From Oegoconia quadripuncta (Eukaryota > Arthropoda > Insecta > Lepidoptera > Autostichidae): DNA of 64,000 nucleotides. Position numbers and translations under genes: made by a program. The notes beneath the pieces are model-generated. The model was not told the DNA's origin. It saw only the letters and a program-made list of their open reading frames with translations, and did not search any database. Of the stretch, positions 24,001 to 31,364 are shown piece by piece. How positions within the stretch are numbered: position 1 is the stretch's first letter; every line of letters starts with the position of its first letter. The DNA is taken from positions 29,977,242 through 30,041,241 of the forward strand of contig OX438743.1 of NCBI GenBank assembly GCA_949316235.1, written 5' to 3'.

Positions 24001-27000
24001 GTGATGCTTCGGAAACACGATTCCTTGAAATTTTCTCGATAGAAAAAAATCCAAAGTTACCTCTGAGCGTACAAATAAAAGGCTGGCTTTACGTAATTAC
24101 TTTCGGAAAAAAAAGAAACTTACCTGTTTCGCCTGCACGAGAAGCAGAATGAGCGGTATAGACTTATACAAGCGTACACGCGATGGAGAAGGTTAGAGTT
24201 CGACCTATCGCCCATTAACCTCATCACTTATTTATACGTCACGATTGAAATCAATAATGTTTTATGGCTACTGGTCTAATCTAATTCCTCATGTCCTTGG
24301 GTAAAAAAATTATTTTTATTTGACTCGTCTCTATTTGGTAACTTAGGACGTGTAAGTTCGAGTGTCCATATAAACAAAGTACCGTTTTCATTTATGTAAA
24401 TTACAAAATCGTTATTATTATTAGGAGCCTATACTGTCCCACAACTAGGCAAAGGCCTCCCTCCTCTCCTATTAAAAAATCATAAGAATAAAATGTTGTA
24501 TGAGCAATTTTAAACAGAACTCGCCAATTGAAATATTCCGCATTAAATTTCCCCCAATGCTAAGTTCGGTTTAAAAATCACAAATCTAGATATTATTATT
24601 ATTATTATTATACCATATTACCATTACCATATACCATTTTTTACAAAATTTCATTTTAATTGATTGTGGTGATATTTAGCATAAAAAACAATGGAGACCC
24701 CAACTATATTTTGGACTAATTCAGGAATCTGTACTTGATGCGAGAGTAAGTGTATGCCAAGAAAATAATTAGGCGTAAATTTATTTACGAATTTTAATTC
24801 TGTTCATAATAAAAATCGAGAATCACTCGAACGGCGTGCGAAATTTATTGAACGTAAGAAAGCCAGAAGCGTATTCACAAGTCAAAAATTCACAAGATAA
24901 AATTATCACCTGAAAACGTAAATTTCTTTAACTTAATATTAAAGTTACTGCTCACTCCCAAAACTGACTCCCCAGAAAATAATGAACCAGTGATATTTTT
25001 ATCCTATTAAATAAAATCTATTGGCAAGAAACAGGAATGGTTCGAGAATTGAGCCCTTTCGAACACCTGGGGGTGTACTCTCTGACGAAAATAGCTTCGC
25101 ACGGGCGTAACTTCGGACTTTTCCTTTTGCAGTTTGCTCTGTCAATTATAAACCAATCGTCATTATTTTACTTTTGTTGGTTAAAGTGGGACATAACAAG
25201 TTAGTACGGAACGCAAGGAACGTCTGAAGTTATGCAAATAAATGATTCTTAGCAGAAGAAAAAGTCCGAAGTTACAGCCGTCCGAAGTTGTTTTCGTTAA
25301 AAAGTAGATGTGTGTGTGTGCATTATATCAGACATACATTAGTCATATTCAGATAAATTATATACATTTTTAACCTTAAAATAATCTCTCTCTTAAAAGA
25401 AAAACATTAATTTATTTAATTCATGTGTTATACCTGTACTTCTTATAATGTGCAGAAAAAGGTCAAGACAAAATAAAACATCTTTACATTTAACTCACCA
25501 ACATAACACCCCAATTCTGTCAGCTTGGCTTTGATGGCAGACTGTAAAAAAAAGGAGTGTAGTAAAAATATGCAAGAAAAATCTAAGTGAAATGAAGTAA
25601 GGAAAATGAGAGTTGATTGGTATAAAACAGTCACAGTACAGTTCTCTTTACTGGCTGTAGGTACTTTTTTTTTTTTTTATGCACAAGGGGTTAGCACTTG
25701 ACCTCAATCACACCTGATGTTAAGTGAAGATGAGGTCGAAGGTGGAAGCGTACTGGCCCGGAAACCCAAAGAATTTGGGGAACTGGCTATCTTATCTCTG
25801 ACAACCGGAAAAGGTACTATTTCCTTTAAATCAGGAAAAGCAGTTTTTTCAAAAGTTATGGTCAGTCTCCCATAACCCTTTCATGTGCTTGCAACTGATA
25901 GTAATACTAACTGACCATTTTTCAATAATTCTTCATATTTATAAATTAAATTAACCATCTAAGAACAGTGTCATTCCACAGGAATCTGATATCCGTATCT
26001 GGATCTGCTCTGGTTTCACACTATGTGCCACAGAAACAAACAAAATATCAAAAAGTCCAGGCCTTCAAACAATAAATCATATTTAAGATAACCAAACCAA
26101 ATAATGTTTTTGAACATTATACCTTTTATCTAGTTCCATACTAGGAATAGCAGTGTGTTGTATGGATACATAAATTATAAACATTCATGACTCGGGAATA
26201 AATGTTCAATTTCAACACACACATATTAATTCCTAGTGGGATTTGAACCCGCAATCATTGGTTTCAAAGCACCCATTACACCAATCGATCGTCAAAATAA
26301 ATTAAGTGTGGCTTGTAATTGGAGGTTAAATTTTCATAGAATAATTCAGTGACTTGCAACTTTCTGTAATATCAGCTTATCATTTTGCAATCTTCAAAAG
26401 ATAATCAGTGACGGAAAGTTGTATGACAGTACAAACACGTGTACTACAAATAAATTGCTCAAAGTTTCTAACTCTAACACAGATTATGGATACCACTTTA
26501 CTTTTATTAAGATTGAAAATACCTGCAAGAAGTCCTCGTGTTCCATAAAATACAGTTAACAACTTACTGAATTTTTAACTTAACTAATGAAATAATGAAA
26601 TTTTTAACTTAATGCATGAATGAATAATCTGGGTGGTGTGTGTTTTATGTGGTTTAGGATATGCTTAGGTGATTGATGACTTTTATTTCCAAAAAAATCA
26701 CAAAGCAAGAAAAATTGTTAAATAGGTAGGTAATAATAATCACACCAAGACTCACTCACGGCATGTCAATCAGTAAAAGTGTACCTCTAGATAAACATCA
26801 TGTGTTGTCTTACTTTAAAAGAAGCAAAAAGCCTTATAAAGTTTGTGTTTTCTTTTGCAACTTTAAATATATCTTTGGTTTATATGTTTACATTTAAAGT
26901 TAATACAAAATCATTCTGTTTATCTTACTTTTACCTACCTACCTACTTGACTACACTTACCTAGAGGTAACATGAAAATCTACATACATTTGCACTTACA

Positions 27001-28703
27001 CAGATTCAGCCAAAAAACTGCTTTCTGAGTAGGTAAAAACAGGAGAGGAATCTTAAAGGCGAATATTCAAACATTAGAAAAGAAGGGATGAAAGAAAAAC
27101 TTAATCCTGCATAGAACCCCAACAACAGCTAAAACAGCAACAAACTCTTGGAATTAGCTCTGATAACGATCAATGCTGCTGGAGAGATGGCTAGTATGGA
27201 GAAATGGGAGATAAGCAAGGCTCAGTAAATAGATCAAAAGAATGACAAGAAACAGAAGAGTAATAAGCACTCATATTGGGATCTTCAAGAGCAGGGTGAA
27301 TAGGCATCTACTGAGATTGCATGCTTCATCTTCGGCCACATCGTCACTTCCCATCAGGTGAGATTGTAGTCAAATGTGTATCCAGTTAACCATAAAAAAA
27401 AATATCTGTTACTTTATTGAAAAAATAAATTCTTTCTGGAAAATACATGTACGTTAACTCTAAAAGAAAACTTGAAGAATACAATAAAAATGGAAAATGA
27501 CGCACACATTAGATACAACAATCTAATATTAAAAGATAACAGAGAAAAGGAAAAGATTGCAGGGAGAAAAGCTCACCGCACCTCCCAACAAGTTCACCAA
27601 AATCAATATAATTGAAAAACAAAAATTTGCAAATAAGCACCAGAGTTCGTAGAAAGAACAACAATTATTATGTAATAAAAACCACATTCTCCAACCACCG
27701 CCGTCTTATTCCTACTAGTTTATATTGAAGTTTCCCTTTGTAGTAGGTATTTAAATAAAGGGCATAAACATGGATATCCAATATTTTTCATTCAAATTAA
27801 CAAATTTGCATGCATGCAATGCAGTCTTTTATAGCCCATAGTTTTTTTTTCTGGTATTATTTAGAAAGATGTCAAGTTGTTCTTTTGGTTTACTGTGAAT
27901 GTGATGCTTCTTTGATTCATACATACATACATAAAAGTCACGCCTGTTTCCCATAGTATGCAGAGACCACAGACTTCCACTTGCTACGACCCTGACACAC
28001 CTCTTCTGCTTCCTTCACTCTCACAAAGTTGTTCATACATGCTCGTCGGTTTAGGGTCCTCTTAACTTGGCCTTTCCTTAAGACGTCCCCGATTTGATCA
28101 TGGTATGTTTGCCGTGGTCTTCCCCTACCAACACTACCATCCACATTCGCTTTGTATATCTCTTTTGTAAGTCTTCTTTCATTCATCCTCTCCACATGTC
28201 CAAACCATCTCAGCATACCTTTTTCAATCTTTGCCACTACATCTTCATTCACACTGCTTCAAGCGAAATAAATATTACCATGCAGGCAGTATCAACCCAT
28301 ACTGGTAATGTTATAAATACGGTCGCAGTGTAGCAGGGTTCGGGTTTCACAACAGTGATATGGGGTATAGTCATGAGCCTGTGGTCGCCATGGGAGTTCT
28401 ATGTTAGTTTATTAGCAGGGTCTGTGGTGGCAGGATGATAATTTTGCACCATCAGGTGAGTGAGTATTTTTTTATTTTGTCACACCTTACCACTAAAGAA
28501 AATCCTGTTAGGGGGTCATCAAGGATGGACTGAGACAAACAAGAACCAAAAAGGTGCAAATTTTTGCGTCCCCTGTTCGACACATTGACCGATAATCCAA
28601 TGAAAGGGAGGTTCTATCTATATAGACGAAAATTACAAAATACATGATTTTTACAGATATTTACCCGCATTTTCTGCCCTATTTCACTGCCGACGACATC
28701 CAT
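2884..28703 (-). CDS. ZC3H14: ZC3H14/Nab2-type CCCH zinc finger poly(A)-binding protein (12 coding exons, 914 aa)
   Basis: The coding join on the minus strand is 28703-28665, 25541-25499, 23260-23090, 22475-21847, 20634-20381, 16671-16522, 10894-10762, 9733-9555, 8573-8427, 5640-5021, 3825-3655 and 3092-2884. It sums to 2,745 nt with every junction in frame. Residues 1-84 form the PWI-like N-terminal domain ([13 protein letters not shown]..., [30 protein letters not shown]). The middle has a lysine-rich block, acidic and proline-rich stretches, and a [11 protein letters not shown] segment matching the conserved vertebrate FIVTLDG motif. Four CCCH fingers follow: C799/C805/C811/H815, C818/C824/C829/H833, C867/C873/C878/H882 and C886/C892/C898/H902. 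In this family the fingers bind poly(A) and the protein restrains poly(A) tail length in the nucleus. The family normally has a fifth finger at the start of the array, which I do not find. The exon 5 donor (GTTGTT) is weak. Confidence 0.93.
3127..3397 (+). repeat. SINE-A copy with part of the tRNA head
   Basis: It includes the head motif 'ggttcgatccccagcgg' and the full body, and its tail merges with a SINE-B copy. It lies in the last intron of ZC3H14, opposite to the gene. Confidence 0.75.
3398..3612 (+). repeat. SINE-B copy, plus orientation
   Basis: A tRNA-like head ('gatgtagtgg', 'gggttcgaatcccgc') is followed by a body shared with the minus-oriented copies. A (gt)-rich patch and an 'atttatttatt' tail end it. 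It directly abuts a SINE-A copy on its left. Confidence 0.7.
3655..3825 (-). CDS. ZC3H14: ZC3H14 exon: zinc fingers equivalent to 2 and 3
   Basis: Acceptor 'gttcgcag' and donor GTTAGT flank 171 nt. It encodes residues 789-846 with [17 protein letters not shown] and [16 protein letters not shown]. These match family fingers 2 and 3 (the CKAFPNCKF and CKYDAKCTKPDC types). Its GC content is far above that of the surrounding intron, which helps mark it as coding. Confidence 0.92.
3952..4250 (+). repeat. Interspersed repeat REP-E
   Basis: Contains 'cccaaatggggtggtcagag', 'caaaactatagatgttttt' and 'gggttggttctattctatt'. A second copy lies at 49.88-50.35 kb, where it is interrupted by a SINE-B. It sits in the ZC3H14 intron between exons 11 and 12. 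Confidence 0.7.
5021..5640 (-). CDS. ZC3H14: ZC3H14 exon 11: FIVTMDG segment and acidic linker
   Basis: Acceptor 'tttatttcag' and donor GTAAGT. It begins with [21 protein letters not shown], in frame with exon 10, so the ATG inside is not the gene start. The remainder is a charged linker (residues 582-789) with an [10 protein letters not shown] basic patch that may act as a nuclear signal. Reading on past the donor gives SCKYFRLE and a stop, which resembles the start of the missing first zinc finger. Confidence 0.9.
5703..6016 (+). repeat. SINE-C copy (tRNA-headed), full
   Basis: The head 'cggtggctcagcgtcatgac' with 'ccgagttcgattcccatg' is followed by 'ggaaaacatcgtgaggaaac', 'cattggcccagcatggtgga' and the 'cagtgggatgtttacgggct' end, with a gatgatga tail. 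A diverged copy is at 52.7-53.0 kb. Confidence 0.8.
6060..6915 (+). repeat. Lepidopteran interspersed element, split by a MITE
   Basis: The left part (to 6143) reads 'cacggcgaaacggatgaac' and 'aaatttggtata'. The right part (from 6790) resumes with 'tagatagaac', 'cccgataaagtgagtagttc' and the 'cgggcggaaagctagt' end. An uninterrupted relative at 42.14-42.35 kb confirms that the two halves were once joined. Confidence 0.8.
6144..6789. mobile_element. TA-flanked MITE with about 150-bp inverted ends
   Basis: Begins cagggtgaat and ends attcaccctt, with a TA duplication on each side (6142-6143 and 6790-6791). The outer 150 bp on each side are inverted copies with clear similarity over their whole length. 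A further copy of the terminal module lies inside at about 6565-6650. TA targets and these ends suggest a Tc1/mariner-type non-autonomous element. The minus-strand frame at 6507-6785 is translated TIR, not a gene. Confidence 0.85.
6916..8426. other. ZC3H14 intron 10, no recognised element
   Basis: AT-rich intron with poly-A runs. A CpG-rich patch lies at about 7960-8040 ('accgcgcgaagcgg', 'gccgcgcgggccgg'), and a repeated 'ggttacaccagtaacc'-like motif lies near 7.09 and 7.14 kb. I see no exon in either strand. Confidence 0.5.
8427..8573 (-). CDS. ZC3H14: ZC3H14 exon 10, charged linker
   Basis: Acceptor 'tttttcgtag', donor GTAATT. It encodes the linker containing [20 protein letters not shown] and [18 protein letters not shown]. 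It is phase-compatible with exons 9 and 11 on both sides. It was too short to show as a long open frame and was found by following splice phase. Confidence 0.85.
8628..9024. mobile_element. Nested foldback elements
   Basis: Outer inverted ends 'cccggatcttg' (8628 area) and 'caagatccggg' (to 9024) enclose an inner inverted pair 'atacagggttctcttgaaaa' (about 8800) and its complement (to about 8925). The inner pair encloses about 65 bases. It lies in the intron between ZC3H14 exons 9 and 10. Confidence 0.6.
9555..9733 (-). CDS. ZC3H14: ZC3H14 exon 9
   Basis: A polypyrimidine tract and cag acceptor lead into [20 protein letters not shown]. It ends ...[10 protein letters not shown] plus two bases before GTATGA. 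It is in phase with exon 8 (phase 0) and exon 10. The linker contains [17 protein letters not shown], an acidic patch. Confidence 0.88.
10020..10375 (+). pseudogene. Degenerate non-LTR reverse transcriptase C-terminus
   Basis: In plus orientation it reads [20 protein letters not shown]..., then continues with stops and frameshifts towards HRQEHSS-like remains. It is the same family as the copy at 50.6-51.6 kb on the minus strand (shared [11 protein letters not shown]). It is an inactive 5'-truncated insertion in a ZC3H14 intron, antisense to the gene. Confidence 0.75.
10433..10494. repeat. Perfect 29-bp inverted repeat with 4-nt loop
   Basis: The arm 10433-10461 (agttacaaaaggcctcgtct...) is matched without mismatch by 10466-10494. 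The loop is gctt. It sits in the ZC3H14 intron between exons 8 and 9, so the primary transcript would contain a short-hairpin-like fold. Confidence 0.9.
10692..10742 (-). repeat. REP-D fragment
   Basis: Read on the minus strand: 'tggggcacaggctcctcgcg' then 'ggagagggtat', the core of a repeat also at 23.64, 38.1, 47.57 and 59.3 kb. It lies just downstream of exon 8 and is intronic, although the frame stays open into it. Confidence 0.65.
10762..10894 (-). CDS. ZC3H14: ZC3H14 exon 8 (shared by both isoforms)
   Basis: Acceptor 'gtcaatag', donor GTGAGT. It is GC-rich and encodes [20 protein letters not shown] followed by [17 protein letters not shown], which matches the helical LILKAISEAQES segment of vertebrate ZC3H14. 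It needs one incoming base. Both exon 6 (ending AA) and the alternative exon at 12981-13108 (ending AG) supply a suitable phase. Confidence 0.9.
10980..11076 (+). repeat. SINE-A head fragment
   Basis: Contains the tRNA-like head ('cgattcccagcgggtacatg') and the start of the body, then stops. The SINE-A body is absent downstream. Confidence 0.6.
11080..12200. other. ZC3H14 intron, no recognised element
   Basis: AT-rich intronic DNA with many A or T homopolymers. I see no open frame with coding character, no exon in phase and no repeat I can name. Confidence 0.5.
12222..12402 (-). repeat. SINE-B fragment, head missing
   Basis: Body and AT-rich tail ('aaataaatatttcggac', 'ggaataaatgttcgtattca') in minus orientation. 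The tRNA-like head is missing. A closely similar truncated copy is at 16.36-16.50 kb. Confidence 0.65.
12574..12816 (+). repeat. SINE-A copy, headless
   Basis: Near-complete body from 'ttcggttggtggtagggc' to the A tail after 'gttgtgcat'. It is antisense to ZC3H14 and about 165 bases from the alternative exon at 12981-13108. Confidence 0.8.
12981..13249 (-). CDS. ZC3H14: Alternative 5' exons of ZC3H14 (internal-promoter isoform)
   Basis: The first mini-exon 13249-13235 encodes MESHQ and ends at GTGAGT. It joins in phase 0 to 13108-12981 (acceptor 'tttgcag', donor GTAATG), which encodes [20 protein letters not shown]...ENYS. That exon then joins exon 8 in frame, giving a 533-residue protein lacking the PWI-like domain. 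Exon 6 ends in phase 2, and joining it to 13108 gives an immediate stop, so these exons cannot be ordinary internal exons of the long form. Translation could also start at the in-frame ATG at 13083. Mammalian ZC3H14 is known to have a short isoform from an alternative first exon. The parallel here is inference from phase. Confidence 0.7.
13630..13709 (+). pseudogene. Orphan THAP-domain first exon
   Basis: ATG follows 'ctgaaaa' and encodes [20 protein letters not shown]...ITFHR, ending at a strong GTAAGT donor. The Cys4/Cys9 pair (C-x4-C) and the TFHR ending match the opening of the C2CH THAP finger, whose next residues (usually FP) and remaining Cys/His ligands should lie in a following exon. 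I find no such exon downstream within the element. It is probably the remnant 5' exon of a P-type transposase. A captured host THAP gene is the alternative. Confidence 0.8.
14104..14337. mobile_element. TA-flanked MITE nested in the P-like element
   Basis: The ends cagcctgtttc and gaaacaggctg are inverted and flanked by TA (14102-14103 and 14338-14339). Inverted similarity extends about 70 bp ('ctaatgccgaaaggggatga', 'cccatcaatatgaa'). It is a Tc1/mariner-type non-autonomous element. Confidence 0.85.
14444..14617. mobile_element. Foldback element nested in the P-like element
   Basis: The left arm 'acgccagcgatttgatcttt' continues through 'gaggtcacttttcgtgttca' to about 14510. The inverted right arm runs from about 14556 to 14617. 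No clear target duplication is seen. Confidence 0.75.
15720..15798. repeat. C/A-rich 20-bp tandem repeat
   Basis: About three copies of a unit like 'accccatcaccccaaccacc'. The short plus-strand frames across it only translate the repeat. Confidence 0.75.
15885..15975 (-). repeat. Lepidopteran interspersed element, fragment
   Basis: Minus-oriented piece with 'aaatctgttcatccgttt' and 'gtgattgagccactaacaaa', ending 'tataatattaatta'. It is the 5' part of the element seen complete near 42.2 kb. Confidence 0.65.
16145..16345 (+). pseudogene. RTE-type retrotransposon C-terminal tail
   Basis: The frame reads [20 protein letters not shown] then QQW, the typical end of lepidopteran RTE reverse transcriptases (...SLGEAYVQQW). 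A gatggtgatgatg tail follows. It is 5'-truncated and only the last few dozen residues remain. Confidence 0.75.
16356..16503 (-). repeat. SINE-B fragment, head missing
   Basis: Same truncated form as at 12.2 kb ('aaataaatattttcggac', 'ggagaataaatgttcgtatt'). It ends immediately before ZC3H14 exon 6. Confidence 0.65.
16522..16671 (-). CDS. ZC3H14: ZC3H14 exon 6
   Basis: Acceptor 'ggttctgtttcag', donor GTAAGC. Only one frame is open, giving [20 protein letters not shown]...GTKKLTS. This fixes the incoming phase at 2 and so selects the weak exon 5 donor. It ends in phase 2, compatible with exon 8. The segment is basic and serine-rich. Confidence 0.88.
16700..17510. other. ZC3H14 intron 5 (left part), no recognised element
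   Basis: AT-rich, with no exon in phase and no repeat I can name. The 71-codon plus-strand frame at 16985-17200 shows no family or splice support. Confidence 0.45.
17515..17770 (-). repeat. SINE-B copy
   Basis: Complete with tRNA-like head ('cgggattcgaacccgcgacc' on the plus strand). It lies antiparallel to the plus copies and sits in ZC3H14 intron 5. Confidence 0.8.
18580..18912. mobile_element. Imperfect foldback element
   Basis: Inverted blocks 'ctgatcagactatc' and 'caatacacgtccga' near 18.60-18.65 kb are matched by their complements near 18.84-18.91 kb. The edges are uncertain and the similarity is broken. Confidence 0.5.
19775..19912. repeat. Unclassified repeat (partner at 43.5 kb)
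   Basis: Shares 'gtgggatagttgtatatttc', 'gaatgagcaggacaaat' and 'cgcgacataaacgtttatcg' in the same order and orientation with 43,503-43,632. The minus-strand frames across both are similar only because the DNA is. Confidence 0.7.
20381..20634 (-). CDS. ZC3H14: ZC3H14 exon 5, proline-rich
   Basis: Acceptor 'tttacag'. It encodes [20 protein letters not shown], then a proline-rich run and a basic/acidic run ending ...RTESPE plus AG. The phase demanded by exon 6 places the donor at G|GTTGTT, which departs from the usual GTRAGT. Reading on gives a stop 22 bases later, so retention would truncate the protein. Confidence 0.82.
21471..21753 (-). repeat. SINE-B copy, diverged
   Basis: Tail 'aaataaataaatatccttgg', body 'cgccatctagtt' and head end 'ccaaacaggtcgtca'. 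It is more mutated than the other full-length copies. Confidence 0.7.
21847..22475 (-). CDS. ZC3H14: ZC3H14 exon 4: lysine-rich block and coiled-coil-like segment
   Basis: The largest coding exon (629 nt), residues 85-294. It opens [20 protein letters not shown] and has about 45 strongly basic residues. A serine-rich stretch follows, then [20 protein letters not shown] with heptad-like hydrophobics, and it closes ...[14 protein letters not shown]. The basic block is a plausible nuclear localisation or RNA-contact region. The upstream ATG in the same frame is intronic. Confidence 0.9.
22671..22735 (+). repeat. REP-D fragment
   Basis: 'gtgttggggcacagcctcct' is followed by a diverged 'gaacagggtatgcctgctgc' segment. 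Confidence 0.5.
23090..23260 (-). CDS. ZC3H14: ZC3H14 exon 3: core of the PWI-like domain
   Basis: Acceptor 'ttccttcag', donor GTAAGT. It encodes [20 protein letters not shown] and continues [20 protein letters not shown]. This matches the Nab2/ZC3H14 N-terminal fold (ELPDYIMVMVANKK...LFLGNNT...WLHGVL). In the family this domain links the protein to nuclear export and processing partners. It was not visible as a long open frame. Confidence 0.93.
23640..23740 (+). repeat. REP-D copy
   Basis: 'tattggggcacagcctcctc', 'gggaaaggtgggaa' and 'ggatttgtgtcagattagtg'. The consensus is shared with 38.1 and 59.3 kb. Confidence 0.65.
25080..25307. mobile_element. Foldback element with about 55-bp inverted ends
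   Basis: The left end carries 'gacgaaaatagcttcg' and 'cgtaacttcggacttttcc'. The right end carries the complements ('ggaagaaaaagtccgaag'-like, then 'cgaagttgttttcgtt'). It lies in ZC3H14 intron 2. No clear target duplication. Confidence 0.7.
25499..25541 (-). CDS. ZC3H14: ZC3H14 exon 2 (43 nt)
   Basis: A 'ttttttacag' acceptor and GTGAGT donor. It encodes [14 protein letters not shown] plus one base, matching the family's SAIKGKLQELGAYV. A micro-exon recognised only by family similarity and phase. Confidence 0.92.
25665..25811 (-). repeat. SINE-A copy, 5'-truncated
   Basis: A poly-T start (A tail on the minus strand), then 'cacacctgatgttaagtgaa' through 'cttatctctgacaaccgga'. It stops where the body is broken. 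Confidence 0.75.
26130..26295 (-). repeat. SINE-B copy, diverged
   Basis: 'tctagttccatactaggaat', 'gactcgggaataaatgttca' and 'gggatttgaacccgcaatca' in minus orientation. Confidence 0.65.
27285..27400 (+). repeat. CR1/Jockey-type retrotransposon 3' tail
   Basis: 'gggatcttcaagagcagggt' through 'cacttcccatcaggtgagat' and an A tail. It encodes the [16 protein letters not shown] end. Related tails are at 36.15-36.37 kb (+) and 53.62-53.75 kb (-). Confidence 0.7.
27938..28262 (-). pseudogene. Non-LTR retrotransposon C-terminal fragment
   Basis: 104 residues, [20 protein letters not shown]...[17 protein letters not shown]. The RWFGHVERM and GRGRPR motifs are standard in the C-terminal region of insect non-LTR reverse transcriptases. 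The reverse transcriptase core is absent. It lies in ZC3H14 intron 1 in the same orientation as the gene. Confidence 0.8.
28665..28703 (-). CDS. ZC3H14: ZC3H14 first coding exon
   Basis: ATG in the context ctcaaaATGG encodes [13 protein letters not shown] before GTAAAT. It matches the family start (MEIGTEISRKIR). It is phase 0 into exon 2. The promoter presumably lies between about 28.7 and 28.9 kb, but I cannot identify a TATA box. Confidence 0.9.
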
Positions 28704-29429
28704 TTTGAGTTCGATTTCAGTAACACACAAACTTAGTACACTTTACTACACCTATTTTAGGCTACAATTATCTAAAACACTATGATATTTCGCGTTTATA
28801 AATTCTGTGTGATAAATTTATTATCTATCTATAGTAAATATATAACTAAGTAGCCTGTAACCACAATATAAAAAAGGCAAGGTCTATTTTTTTCCGATAT
28901 TATTTTATGAAATGTATGAATAATTGATCGCGTAGATAGTCTGTAGCGGTCAGTGTTGCCCGTGGCACGGGTTAACAAGTTCCTATTCCGGGCTTAAAAA
29001 TATTACATAAGTTCTCTAGAATCTATAGTAAATTTTTTTATTTCGTGGCATTCTAACAGCGGTCAGTTGCGATACAACAGAAGACATAGCTGTCATAAAC
29101 CCTCGACGAAAAACGACTGGTATTATGTATTTGACTGGCGTTGTGCCCAGTGTTTGCCGTTTGTCTGGATGTAAGTGCCTCAGTAATGCATGGTTCGACT
29201 ACGGTTTCTTTTATAAACACAGTAACATTATCTAGGGATATTTTGCATAGAGTCTGGCCAAGAAGTATAAGCTTTTTGAGTCTGGCCAACGAAAGCGCGA
29301 CCTGAAAAAAGGGAGAAAATTCAAAAAATCTTCATGTGGGAAACTTTTTCAACTACAGCAGGAGAAAAGCGTTTTGATACTTAAATATTTTTTATTTTAA
29401 CGGCAATCAATTTGTTATTTATTTTATTC

Positions 29430-29590
29430 ATTACTAGCTTTCCGCCCGCGGACCTGCATGCGTGGAATAACTTTATCGCGGATATCTTTAATTTGTTTAT
29501 CTCGTGGGAACCACTCATTTTATCGGGATAAAAAATATCCTGTGGCTTAATCCAGGGAACAGTCGACCTATTTATAATATTAGTTAGATT
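29430..29590 (-). repeat. Lepidopteran interspersed element, minus copy
   Basis: 'actagctttccgcccgcgg' to 'tttatcgggataaaaaatat' and 'tataatattagttag'. It is the same family as at 6.1, 42.2 and 53.8 kb. Confidence 0.75.
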
Positions 29591-29652
29591 TGTTTTTTAC
29601 CCAACTGCCCAAGGAAGGAGGGTAATGTTTTTCGAACGTATGTATGTATTAG

Positions 29653-30000
29653 TCTAAATACGTAAGTAACATAGAGCCCTGGGACAAGGCTACGAATTTC
29701 TACTCGTTGGGGTAGAGAAGAGACCATGGGAACGTGGGGATCGGAGGCGCGTCAGCTCTTCAAAGAGCTGGAGTCGCGTCTGGTAGACGTATTGGGTGAT
29801 CAGAAGGCTGGCAGCTACCTAGGCCAGCGCATAAGTCTGGCAATACAACGTGGCAATGCCGCTAGCCTGTATAACAGTATTCTACCTATGACGCTTTTTT
29901 TTCTTTTTTCTCTTTTAATATGTTTTTGTTAATATCTTATAAATTATGTCCTGTATTATAAAATTATATAAATGAATGACACCATGCAGAATGTACATAT
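29653..30000 (+). pseudogene. Retrotransposon pol C-terminal fragment with 3' UTR
   Basis: The frame from 29726 reads GSEARQLFKELESRLVDVLG then DQKAGSYLGQRISLAIQRGN, a conserved C-terminal motif of insect non-LTR polyproteins as I recall it. The surrounding repeat ('actgcccaaggaaggagggt' on the left, 'cgaccgatttcaaagtgcat' on the right) is also seen uninterrupted at 55.26 kb, so this segment was inserted into it. Confidence 0.6.
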
Positions 30001-30309
30001 CTGTGTAGATTTCTAGTTACTTCCTGTAGCCTAAACGCCTCGACCGATTTCAAAGTGCATGGTGAAAAATTAAACCAAAAAATTATGTACCGTTACCGAT
30101 ACCTACCGTTTTTCCCGTTCCCGTGGAAATAATCTGTTTTTTAAGTTCTTCTGAAAAAAATCCGTATTTCCTGTTCCATTGGTTATTTTTCAAAATCCGT
30201 TCTTAGCGGAATAACCCATCTACCAGCCTTTCAGCTTCATAGGTCTTCGTAGGACAATTCGTGTGTAGTAAGTGATTGCGTGACATTTCGCTTTTTTAAT
30301 GATTGTTGC

Positions 30310-30540
30310 TTGTCGGTGTAGTGGTTATAAATCCTGACTATGATACCGAAGGGTCGAGGGTTGGAATCCCGCTAATGATATATATTCCTATGATGAATAC
30401 GGATATTGTGTACCCGAGTTATGGACGTTTTCATTTATTATTTTCTGATATGCATAACACAATCATAGTAGCTTAGTGTAGAACTAAATGGCGCTGTGTG
30501 TGTGTGTAGATACAAGGGTATTTTTATTTATATAGATTCA
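30310..30540 (+). repeat. SINE-B copy, plus orientation
   Basis: Head 'cggtgtagtggttataaatc', then 'cgtagagt'-like body positions and 'aaatggcgctgtgtgtgtgt' with a tail 'tatttttatttata'. Confidence 0.7.
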
Positions 30541-31297
30541 ATCTACTATCAATATTATAAAATTAATTATAATATATTAACCTTTGACAGCTTAATGATG
30601 TTGCCATGTGAAAACTTTTAAGAAAATTCTAGGTCATGGTTTCGATGGCCAGACTCTAGGGTGGTATATCTCAAAAAGTATTAAGAATTGCCTAAGATAA
30701 TATTTGGTTTGGACTGTTATTCCAAGTTCAGCTGAGGTGCACAAAGAGTTGCTCTCCTGTCAAAAGATTTTGCGGGAAATTTCTTAATGTTCTCGTTTGG
30801 AGCATGGCCCACACATTAAAATTTTAAGAATAAAGATTAACCGCTTGACCCCTTATTATATTGATTCGAATTTAAGTTTAAGGGTTAGAATTTTTTTTTA
30901 TTATTTGAGTAACAATTTCAAATATTCACTTATAAACAGGTTTGAAACCCTTGAAACCAAAATAGTAATAACATTGATATTATTTGTAGATTCGATTTGA
31001 TTTGCCCGCTCATATATTAACTACAACATTCCTGAAATCCAGTCGATTTGACAGAAACCCATTTTCCGAAACATAATGACGGATGTTGACTATAAATGAA
31101 CGCCTGATATTTACTTTTAGGCTAAGTTTTTTTTGCGCATAATACAGGCGTTTCGTTGGTAATCAATGTCTTTACTTTACTTTGAATGTGCCATTATTCC
31201 GCTATGATTTGAGCAGTATACCTTACATTATTAGAACAGACAATAAGCAGACATTTGTTCCAAAATTAATTAGTAAATATTTGTCCATTTTTGGTAG

Positions 31298-31364
31298 TGG
31301 CCGCACCACCACCACCACCACACCACACCAATAAGTGTGTTTATTGGTCTGTGTGGTGCGGCCA
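31298..31364. repeat. Hairpin with embedded (CCA)n microsatellite
   Basis: The arms 'tggccgcacca' and 'tggtgcggcca', plus 'accaataa' and 'ttattggt', pair around a short loop. The left arm is lengthened by a cca run. Confidence 0.75.

Noticed and set aside
29053..29289. 78-codon minus-strand frame upstream of ZC3H14
   Set aside because: No family resemblance, and no splice site joining it to the first coding exon, whose ATG matches the family start.
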